Assembly (NCBI RefSeq): GCF_040610475.1 | Contig: NZ_JBEXMJ010000013.1 | Span: forward strand, 62,001 to 126,000 | Source of the DNA: Actinopolymorpha sp. NPDC004070 | GTDB taxonomy: Bacteria; Actinomycetota; Actinomycetes; Propionibacteriales; Actinopolymorphaceae | Direction: 5' to 3' | DNA length: 64,000 bases | In this document: positions 57,643 through 64,000 of the stretch, in pieces | Layout of the letters: the number at the start of each line of letters is the position of its first letter | Numbering within the stretch: position 1 is the stretch's first letter | Made by a program: the position numbers and the translations under genes | Notes under the pieces: model-generated | Databases searched by the model: none | What the model saw: only the letters and a program-made list of their open reading frames with translations | Told to the model about the DNA's origin: nothing

Positions 57643-58581
57643 GTGACCTCCTCAGCACCACCGCCCGACGCCGACGAGCCCGCCGGGTCGCTCACCGACG
57701 GTCTGGTGACCCTGCGCCCCATCTCGGCCGCCGATCCGTACCACTTCACCGTCCTCAGTCAGGACCGGCAGGTCGGCCACGTCGAGCTCCGCGACCTCGG
57801 TGGCGGGGTGGGCGAGCTCACCTGGGCCATCGAGGAGTCACACCGACGGCAGGGGTACGCCACCCGCGCGGCCCGGCTGGTCACCATGCACGCCCTGCGA
57901 ACCCTCGGCCTGCACCGGGTGCAGGCCGAGGTCCCGGCCCACGACCGGGCGTCGCTGCGGATCGCCGCCCGGGCCGGCCTGCGCCGGGAGGGTCTGCTGC
58001 GCGCGCACCGCACGGCGGAGGGCGAACGCCACGACGTCGTGGTGCTGGCCCGGCTGACCGGCGACCCCGAACCCGAGACCCAGGAAGGGTTCATCGGCCT
58101 CGTCAACTCCAGCTTGCCGCGGACCCGGCTGATCGCGCACGTGGTGGTCCGCGACCCCCAGCAGCGGGTCCTGCTCGCCCAGGTGACGTACAAGCCGGAC
58201 TGGGAGCTGCCCGGCGGCGTGGTGGAGCCGTTCGAGTCACCGCGCGAGGGTGCTGCCCGGGAGACGTGGGAGGAGGTCGGCATCGAGCTTGCGATCGGAA
58301 AGCTGCTCAGCGTCGACTGGCTGCCGCCGTGGCGGGGTTGGGACGACGCGGTGGAGCTGCTCTTCGACGGCGGGGTGCACGAGCCGGACGCGCTGCTCTC
58401 GACGTTCACGCTGGCGCCGCACGAGATCAAGCAGGTGGAGTTCTGCACCCTCGACCAGGTGCGCGAGCGGTGCCTGCCCGGGACGTACCGCCGGCTGGCG
58501 GCCGTGCTGGGTGCGCCCGAGGGCGCGGTGCTCTATCTCGAACGCGGCGTCACTCCCGGCTCCCCCGACCCCCTGGTCTGA
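57643..58581 (+). CDS. GNAT acetyltransferase-Nudix hydrolase fusion
   Basis: 312 residues in two domains. Residues 1-150: a GNAT domain of RimJ type (DGLVTLRPISAADPYHFTVL, IEESHRRQGYATRAARLV, HDRASLRIAARAGLRREGLL). Residues about 165-300: a Nudix hydrolase, with a complete box in GGVVEPFESPREG and AARETWEEVGIEL (GX5EX7REUXEEXGU). The GNAT part looks short but has the acetyl-CoA turn. GTG 57643 fits a leaderless message. Joining the two suggests one pathway with an acylated or nucleotide-linked substrate, not identifiable here. Confidence 0.88.
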   Translation: MTSSAPPPDADEPAGSLTDGLVTLRPISAADPYHFTVLSQDRQVGHVELRDLGGGVGELTWAIEESHRRQGYATRAARLVTMHALRTLGLHRVQAEVPAHDRASLRIAARAGLRREGLLRAHRTAEGERHDVVVLARLTGDPEPETQEGFIGLVNSSLPRTRLIAHVVVRDPQQRVLLAQVTYKPDWELPGGVVEPFESPREGAARETWEEVGIELAIGKLLSVDWLPPWRGWDDAVELLFDGGVHEPDALLSTFTLAPHEIKQVEFCTLDQVRERCLPGTYRRLAAVLGAPEGAVLYLERGVTPGSPDPLV

Positions 58582-58595
58582 GGGAGCCGGCTGCT

Positions 58596-59699
58596 CTACC
58601 TCGTCTGCACCGACGCCAGCCCGCGGTCGACGCCGAGCAGGTGGACCTTTCCGTCACTCTTGCCCTTGGCGGGAACGTGGGCCACGACCTGCCACACCCA
58701 GGTCGTGCGTACAAGGGTCCGTCCGATCCGGTACCCCGTGTAGGCGGCCACCGGGTTCGCCCTGTCGAACTTCAGGGGGGCCGAACCCCGGGCCTGGTAG
58801 TTCTCGATCTCGTTCATGGTGAACAGCTCCAGCGCGCCGCCGTCGGCGGTGGCCAGTGCGCGGACGGACGTCACCTCGTACCGGTGGCGGTAGACGAACG
58901 CCGGGGACCGGCCCTTCTGAACGGCCGCCTGCTGCGCCCGCTGGGTCTGCGGATGGGGAGCGAACGCCCAGGCCTGCGGCGCCTTCGGGCCGTTGGTCAG
59001 CAACAGGGCGTAGGCACTCGCCGTCTTGTCCGCCGGCCGGACCAGGGTGCCGGCGTCGGCGGCGGGCAGCACGACCGGCGCACCGCCGCGTTCGGCAAGG
59101 GCGGGCAGGCGCGCGCCCTCGTCCAGCACCACCGACTGCGCGGCCTTCCACGCCGACCCGGCGGTCGGCCGGGTCATCATGTCGACCACCTTGCGGTCAC
59201 CCTGGTCCGCTGCCTGGCCCGTTCCCTTGCCCGTTCCCTGGTCGGTCCCCTTGCCTGCACCCTTGCCGGTCGGCTGCCCGGCCGCCTGCCGGGTGGTGGA
59301 GACGGCGAGGAACCAGACGGGATACCCCGAGAACTTCGGAAGGTGAACCACAGTCCCGGACCTGCTCGGCGAGGTGAGCACGGACCTGCCCTCGGGATCG
59401 AACCCGTGGGCCACCCGCATGCCGCCCTGGCCGGACCGCAGCAGCGGCCCGGACTCCACCGACCTGAGCAGGTCGGCGTCGCGGGTGCGACGTGCCTTCG
59501 CCTCGAGCCGGTCGTACTTGCGTACGACCGACAGGGTGTCCTCGGCGCTGATCGGGGCCCAGGCGGGCGCGGCCCCGGTCTTCTCCTTCGGCATCGTGAC
59601 GCAGCCGGACGCCGTGCCGGCGACCACGGTCACCAGCGCGGCCAGCGTGAGCACCGTCCGGCGTCGCCGGTTCGGCCGGCCCCTATCGGCGCGGGTCAT
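58596..59699 (-). CDS. Secreted lipoprotein of unknown function
   Basis: 367 residues. A basic n-region (RGRPNRRRRT), hydrophobic core (VLTLAALVTVVAG) and lipobox TASGC give a lipoprotein signal, with Cys at about residue 33. The mature part has no known motif; a Gly/Lys/Gln-rich repeat (KGTDQGTGKGTGQ) interrupts it in the middle. ATG 59699 has GGAGAT upstream and lies inside the 3' end of the preceding membrane gene (overlap 17 nt), so the two are co-translated. Probably anchored outside the cell membrane. Confidence 0.8.
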   Translation of the reverse strand: MTRADRGRPNRRRRTVLTLAALVTVVAGTASGCVTMPKEKTGAAPAWAPISAEDTLSVVRKYDRLEAKARRTRDADLLRSVESGPLLRSGQGGMRVAHGFDPEGRSVLTSPSRSGTVVHLPKFSGYPVWFLAVSTTRQAAGQPTGKGAGKGTDQGTGKGTGQAADQGDRKVVDMMTRPTAGSAWKAAQSVVLDEGARLPALAERGGAPVVLPAADAGTLVRPADKTASAYALLLTNGPKAPQAWAFAPHPQTQRAQQAAVQKGRSPAFVYRHRYEVTSVRALATADGGALELFTMNEIENYQARGSAPLKFDRANPVAAYTGYRIGRTLVRTTWVWQVVAHVPAKGKSDGKVHLLGVDRGLASVQTR

Positions 59700-60897
59700 C
59701 GACATCTCCGGTCTCGTGGCGGTCCCTGGCGTCCCTGCTGTCCCGGGTGTCATCGCTGTCCCGGGTGTCCGGCCGGCCGGGCCGGCCGTCGTGCAGGCGG
59801 TCCGGGCGGCTCGAGGCACCGGTGCCCGGTGAGGTCGGCGGCTGCGCGGGCCGGCGCGTGCCGGCGGGCCGCCAGGGAAGTGCCGGCGGGACCGGGCCGG
59901 AGGTGCTGCCGTTTCCGGTGGACTCCCACCCGGGCCGGGTACGCCGCGGGGCGGCTGCCGGACTCGACGGCGGACCGGTGGGTGCGCGACGACCCGGGTC
60001 GTCGCTCCCGCGTTCCCTGGCCAGCAATGTCTCGCCGGGTGGCGGCGGCTCGGCGCCGGCGCGCGGCTGCCCGTCGGGCGCCTGCGCGTCGGGCGGCTGC
60101 GCCGCGGGCGAGTCGAGCCAGCTCGGCCGCTCCTCGTCGGCGCGTTCGGCCGACGGCCCGGCGGCCCAGTACTCGTTCTCCTCCCAGGCCTCCCGGCCTT
60201 CCCACAGCAGTTCGTCGTCGTCCTCACGCTTCCGCCGGTGCAGGCGGACCCGCTCACGATCGCGGCCCTGGGCGCGCGGCCGACGGCCCCACACCAGCAC
60301 GACCACGGCTACGAGCAGCAGCACCAGCCCGACGACGAACACCACGACCGCGGACCGGAACGCGCCGGGGAACTCCACGCCGGCGGTGACACGTACGTCC
60401 ACGCCCGGCCGGCCGTCGGCGTTCATCACCACGACGTCGTACGGCCCGTCGGCCAGGCGCCACGACAAGGTGCGGGTACCGGACCCGGACTCCTCGGCGA
60501 CCCACCAGCCGAGGCGGCCAGGGGGCACGCGGCGTCCGGCCGAACCGGCGACCCGGCTGGTGCGCAGGGTCGAGGGGAAGCCGAACTCGACCACCCGCGC
60601 GCTCGCCGATCCGGCAAGGTAACTGCCGACGTCGACATGGTTACCGACCCCGACGAACACCTGCTGCCCGCGACGCACCGGCTCGGCGGTGACCACCAGC
60701 CGGGCGTCGTAGTGGCGGATGAGGTCCGGCGCCGTGACGATCGCCACGCCCCGGGTGGTGAGGTGATGGGTGCCGGTTGTCAGCACGTCGCCGGGGCCGA
60801 TCAGGGCGAACGCCGCGACCCCGCCCGCGACTGTGCCGAGAAGTCCCAGGAGTCCGGCAAGGACACCCGTCACCACCCGAGACACGCGCATGCTCAC
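59683..60897 (-). CDS. Membrane protein with extracytoplasmic domain and disordered tail
   Basis: 404 residues from GTG 60897 (ATG 60891 also possible). Two membrane segments, VVTGVLAGLLGLLGTVAGGVAA near the N-terminus and VVVFVVGLVLLLVAVVVLVW at about 190-210, enclose a beta-rich domain of about 150 residues (VFVGVGNHVDVGSYLAGSA). The cytoplasmic C-terminal half is disordered, rich in Pro/Arg/Asp, ending in repeats such as DTRDSDDTRDSRDARDR. It overlaps the lipoprotein gene. Together they may form an envelope complex; function unknown. Confidence 0.78.
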   Translation of the reverse strand: MSMRVSRVVTGVLAGLLGLLGTVAGGVAAFALIGPGDVLTTGTHHLTTRGVAIVTAPDLIRHYDARLVVTAEPVRRGQQVFVGVGNHVDVGSYLAGSASARVVEFGFPSTLRTSRVAGSAGRRVPPGRLGWWVAEESGSGTRTLSWRLADGPYDVVVMNADGRPGVDVRVTAGVEFPGAFRSAVVVFVVGLVLLLVAVVVLVWGRRPRAQGRDRERVRLHRRKREDDDELLWEGREAWEENEYWAAGPSAERADEERPSWLDSPAAQPPDAQAPDGQPRAGAEPPPPGETLLARERGSDDPGRRAPTGPPSSPAAAPRRTRPGWESTGNGSTSGPVPPALPWRPAGTRRPAQPPTSPGTGASSRPDRLHDGRPGRPDTRDSDDTRDSRDARDRHETGDVDDPRR

Positions 60898-61023
60898 CCA
60901 CCGACCCCCGCGAACTGTCGACACGCCCCTTGGAGGCAGGTCCCGAAGTGGCCGCCCCGCCGGCCGCGCGGACGAGCCGCTGACCGGACCGGCAGACCGC
61001 TTCGATGCACCCCCAGGCCCGAT

Positions 61024-61029
61024 AGCCTA
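61024..61029 (-). promoter_or_regulatory. Candidate -10 box TAGGCT before membrane/lipoprotein operon
   Basis: Minus strand TAGGCT, about 125 nt before GTG 60897. A GCCGGC-ACGC-GCCGGC hairpin just upstream could end the thioredoxin-gene transcript. Confidence 0.35.
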
Positions 61030-61105
61030 ACCAAGCGCCGGCGCGTGCCGGCCGCACCGGCCGTTCGGCTGTGGACGAATCGCCCGCGGGGATCCCGAAC
61101 CGCTC

Positions 61106-62104
61106 CTAGAAGAGAGCAGCGCTGAGCTGCCGGCGAGCCGTTCGTACGAGCTCGTCGTCGCCGCCGACCACCTCGAACAGCTCCAGCAGGTGCACCCGCA
61201 GAGTGTCGCGGTCGGCCCCCGCGGACCGGCGGACGGCGTCGATGAGCCGGTCGAACGCGGCTCGCGGGTCGCCGTCGGCCACGTCGACGTCGGCGGCAAG
61301 ACACTGGGCCTGAACGTCGTCGGGGCGGGCGACGGCGTCGGAGCGCACGGCGGTCGGATCGAGGGTGCGCACCCGGCGGACGAGCTGGACCTGGGCGAGC
61401 CCGCTCTTCGCCTCCTCGTCGGCCGGCGCCTGGGCGAGGATCTTCTCGTACGCCGCGACCGCGCCGTCGAGGTCGTCCCGCGCCAGGGCCTCGTCGACCT
61501 CGGCGAACCTCGGGTCGGCGGCGTCCTCCTCGGGGGTCTCCTCGGGCACCTCGGTGCCGCCGACGGGCTGCGCGGTGCCGGTGACGCCCTGCCCGGCGGC
61601 GAGCCGGAGCAGCTCGTCGAGGAACTGGCGTACCTGCGACTCCGGCACCGCGCCCTGGAACAACGGCACCAGCTGACCGCCGACCACGGCCACCACCAGC
61701 GGGATGCTCTGGATGCCGGCCGCCTGGGAGAGGCGGGGGTTGGCGTCGACGTCGATCTTGGCGAGGACGAACTTCCCGGCGTACTCCGCCGCCAGCTTCT
61801 CCAGCACCGGGCTGAGCTGCTTGCACGGCTGGCACCACGTGGCCCAGAAGTCGATCACGACCGGCACGGTCGCGGACCGGTTGACGACCTCGGCCTGGAA
61901 GGTCGCCTCGGTGACGTCGATGACGAATCCGCCGCCCGTGCCGCCGGCGCCTCCCGGGGCACCCGCGGCACCGGTCGTGGAGCCGGGAGCGCCCGGCGCA
62001 CCGGCCGGACCGGGGCGGCCGCCCGGTGCGCCGGTCGGCTGGTTGGCCCGGTTCGCGAGTCCGGACAGGTCGACAGCGCCGTAGCGGGAGAAGTTTCCGG
62101 TCAT
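61106..62104 (-). CDS. Thioredoxin-TPR co-chaperone (CnoX/YbbN-like)
   Basis: 332 residues. Residues about 60-165 are a thioredoxin domain with the active site DFWATWCQPCKQLSPVLE, so the redox pair is intact, unlike E. coli CnoX (SxxC). Residues 205-332 are TPR-like (RFAEVDEALARDDLDGAVAAYE, DDVQAQCLAADVDVADGDP, HLLELFEVVGGDDELV). CnoX proteins protect or hand over folding substrates. Odd is the collagen-like Gly/Pro/Ala segment at 25-58 (GAPGGRPGPAGAPGAPGS). ATG 62104 with GGAG close by. Confidence 0.88.
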   Translation of the reverse strand: MTGNFSRYGAVDLSGLANRANQPTGAPGGRPGPAGAPGAPGSTTGAAGAPGGAGGTGGGFVIDVTEATFQAEVVNRSATVPVVIDFWATWCQPCKQLSPVLEKLAAEYAGKFVLAKIDVDANPRLSQAAGIQSIPLVVAVVGGQLVPLFQGAVPESQVRQFLDELLRLAAGQGVTGTAQPVGGTEVPEETPEEDAADPRFAEVDEALARDDLDGAVAAYEKILAQAPADEEAKSGLAQVQLVRRVRTLDPTAVRSDAVARPDDVQAQCLAADVDVADGDPRAAFDRLIDAVRRSAGADRDTLRVHLLELFEVVGGDDELVRTARRQLSAALF

Positions 62105-62186
62105 GGCTCCGATTGTCCCCGACCAGGGCCGCGCTGCCACACAGGCCCTCGGGGTGTCCGGCCAGTTCTGGTCGGACACCGGCGGC

Positions 62187-63839
62187 TCAAGCCTGCGCCC
62201 CGGCGGCGCGGGCCTCGGCGAGCAGGTCGTAGCTGCGCCGGAGCGCGGGGTACAGCTCGCGGTAGACGGCGTAGTAGCGCTGGTACGCCTCGTGCCGGCC
62301 GGGGTCGGGACGGTAACGCGTCACGCCGCTGCCATCGCCGGGTCCGCCGGGTCCGCCCGGTCCGCCGCCGCTTCCGTCCTCCGGGTCCGACCGTGCGGCG
62401 ACCGCCCGGGCCAGGTCGGCGACCAGACCCACCCCGGCGGCGGCCACCAGCGCCACCCCGACCGGCGCGCCCCTGGTGTTCGGGGGCACCTCGACCGGGA
62501 GCCCGGTGACGTCGGCCTTGATCTGGGTCCAGGTGCGTCCTCGGGCGCCACCGCCGACGCTGCGCAGCACCTCCGGGCGCAGGCCGAGCCGGGCCAGCTC
62601 GTCCAGGTTGTGCGCCAGGCCGTACGCCGTACCTTCGAAGATCGCCCGGACCACCTCGGCCCGCCGGGTGGACATCGTCAACCCCACCAGCGCGCCGCGG
62701 GCGTCGGCGTTCCACACCGGGGACCGTTCACCGAGGAAGTACGGCAACAGCACCAGCCCGCCGCTGCCCACCGGCGCGGTGCCGGCCAACGTGTCCAGGG
62801 CCGCGAACACCGAGTCCGGGGAGTCCGTCGCCCCGACGAGCCCTGCGGACCCGGCCGCCGCGCGCACCTCGCGATCACCGAACTCGTCCCGGAACCAGCG
62901 CAGGATCCCGCCGGTGGCCACCATCGACCCGTAGACGAGGTGGTGGCCCGGCAGCGGGTACGGCAGCAGGCTCATCGTCCCCAGCGCGTCCCGGCGCAGC
63001 CGGCCCGCCTCGACCGCGGCGTTCACCACGGTCGACTGGCCGGTCATCTCGCACACGTCGCCGTGCCGGGCCAGGCCCGCCTCCAGCGCGGCGGCGGCGC
63101 CGTCGACCGCGCCGGCCACCACCGGCGTACCGGCGAGCAGCCCGGTCACCCGGCTCGCCTCCGCACCGACCCGGCCGACCACCGTGGTGGGGTGCACGGC
63201 CTCGGGCAGCCAGCCGCGCGGGACCCCCCACAGGTCGACCAGCGCGTCGGACCACCGGCCGGTGTCCAGGTCGGCGAGCAGGGTGAGGCCCTGGTGGCCG
63301 GTGTCGCAGGTGGGTACGCCGGTGAGCCGGTGGACGACGTACCCGTTGGCCATCACCACCGCCGCGCCGGCGCGGCGTACCTCCGGATGCTCGGCGAGCA
63401 GCCAGGCGAGCTTGGGCGCCGCGAAGTAGGCGTCCATCCGGTTGCCGGTGGCGGCCACGACGTCGCCGGCGGCAGCCGACCGGGCCCGGCACTCGGCACG
63501 GCCGCGCCGGTCCAGCCACAGCAACGCCGGGCCGACGGGCGCACCGGAACGGTCCAGTACGACGACGCTGGGCGCCTGGCTGCTCACCCCGACGCATTCC
63601 ACGTCCGCGGCACCCAGACCGGTCGCCGCAGCGGAGGACCGAAGCGCCCGCGCGACACACCGTGCGGTCGCCGACCACCAGTCGTCGGGGTCCTGCTCGG
63701 CGCCGTGCGGCGGGACGTACCGGGTGGCGTACTCCTCCCCGGCCTCGGCCAGCACGCGGCCGCCGGCGTCGGCGACCACCGCCTTGACGCCGGTGGTGCC
63801 CACGTCCACACCGACGACGACACCGCTGCCACCGGCCAT
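62187..63839 (-). CDS. FGGY-family carbohydrate kinase (xylulokinase-like)
   Basis: 550 residues. ATP-binding phosphate 1 motif in VGVDVGTTGVKAVV near the N-terminus, catalytic Asp in VVAGAVDGAAAALEAGL, and the sugar-kinase signatures PYFLGERSPVWNADARG and EGTAYGLAHNLDEL. The substrate may be a ketopentose or similar polyol. ATG 63839 has GAGGAGG upstream. A Gly/Pro-rich insertion (GSGGGPGGPGGPGDGSG) lies near the C-terminus. Neighbouring genes give no pathway. Confidence 0.88.
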   Translation of the reverse strand: MAGGSGVVVGVDVGTTGVKAVVADAGGRVLAEAGEEYATRYVPPHGAEQDPDDWWSATARCVARALRSSAAATGLGAADVECVGVSSQAPSVVVLDRSGAPVGPALLWLDRRGRAECRARSAAAGDVVAATGNRMDAYFAAPKLAWLLAEHPEVRRAGAAVVMANGYVVHRLTGVPTCDTGHQGLTLLADLDTGRWSDALVDLWGVPRGWLPEAVHPTTVVGRVGAEASRVTGLLAGTPVVAGAVDGAAAALEAGLARHGDVCEMTGQSTVVNAAVEAGRLRRDALGTMSLLPYPLPGHHLVYGSMVATGGILRWFRDEFGDREVRAAAGSAGLVGATDSPDSVFAALDTLAGTAPVGSGGLVLLPYFLGERSPVWNADARGALVGLTMSTRRAEVVRAIFEGTAYGLAHNLDELARLGLRPEVLRSVGGGARGRTWTQIKADVTGLPVEVPPNTRGAPVGVALVAAAGVGLVADLARAVAARSDPEDGSGGGPGGPGGPGDGSGVTRYRPDPGRHEAYQRYYAVYRELYPALRRSYDLLAEARAAGAQA

Positions 63840-63957
63840 CGGCTGCCTCCTCGGTCCCCGGCTCCCCCGACGTTCCCCGCTCAGCATGCCGAGGGAGGTG
63901 GGCGTACGGGAGAGCGTGCCCGGCACCGGCCGCCGAGACAGGACGCGCGGGTGGCGT

Positions 63958-64000
63958 TCAGGCGCCCGGAGCACTCCGGCCGGTGAGGCCGGCCTCGTGT
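63958..64000 (-). CDS. Possible 3' end of a further gene
   Basis: The last minus-strand codons before TGA 63958-63960 read HEAGLTGRSAPGA with GC-biased third positions. Too short to identify; it may be the tail of a gene upstream of the FGGY kinase. Confidence 0.25.
   Translation of the reverse strand, partial: HEAGLTGRSAPGA

Overview
This is a 64 kb chromosomal stretch of a very GC-rich actinomycete. The evidence is GC-rich third codon positions throughout, many GTG and TTG starts, an F420-type PPOX enzyme, DUF1707, GAF-ANTAR and SARP-type sequences, and the gene order nadD-rsfS-phosphatase. That order, with proA-proB-obgE-rpmA-rplU-rne-TIGR03936-TIGR03960 and a glgP / glgE-treS-mak-glgB locus, is typical of Actinomycetota. 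The genus cannot be fixed from sequence alone; a member of Propionibacteriales (Kribbella or Actinopolymorpha type) is a guess.

Layout. 0-5 kb: a partial TPR gene, a Nudix fragment, a HAD hydrolase coupled to a half-length adenosine deaminase, a full adenosine-deaminase-family gene, and small genes (DUF6191, PPOX, YjbR). 5-5.9 kb: no convincing gene, but an inverted repeat and a less GC-rich patch. 5.9-7.5 kb: a GAF-ANTAR regulator and a nucleotidyltransferase. 7.6 kb: tRNA-Ala(GGC) with its terminator. 7.8-21.5 kb: a minus-strand housekeeping block running from two radical-SAM-linked genes through RNase E/G, L21, L27, Obg, proline synthesis, a 46-aa membrane protein missed by length cut-offs, NadD and RsfS to a phosphatase. 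21.8-28.9 kb: accessory genes (membrane proteins, a sulfatase with a LacI-type operator candidate, a DinB-ankyrin fusion, a WYL regulator). 29-32 kb: GluRS-like and NRAMP genes. 32-38.2 kb: a valS-M20 peptidase-folC-DUF4233-ndk minus-strand run. 38.3-41.2 kb: an ATPase-less Clp-N/zinc-finger protein, a GNAT gene ending in a MITE-like element, and two membrane proteins. 41.4-44.2 kb: a second, archaeal-like valyl-tRNA synthetase preceded by a small upstream ORF. 44.2-56.5 kb: alpha-glucan and trehalose metabolism. 56.5-57.6 kb: gene-poor, with a decayed SARP regulator. 57.6-64 kb: a GNAT-Nudix fusion, a lipoprotein/membrane pair, a thioredoxin-TPR protein and an FGGY kinase.

How it works together. 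TreS interconverts trehalose and maltose, Mak phosphorylates maltose, GlgE extends glucan from maltose-1-phosphate, GlgB branches it, and the divergent glgP plus a GH13 enzyme can degrade it: a complete loop in 12 kb. The Obg/L21/L27/RNase E/RsfS group ties ribosome maturation to RNA decay.

The least explained items are the HTH-coiled coil-Clp-N-double ClpX-zinc-finger protein (38340-39590), the second valS with a possibly leaderless upstream ORF, a CTAG-flanked MITE-like element that supplies a stop codon, and a recurring TANNNT-N6-8-start arrangement suggesting many leaderless transcripts.
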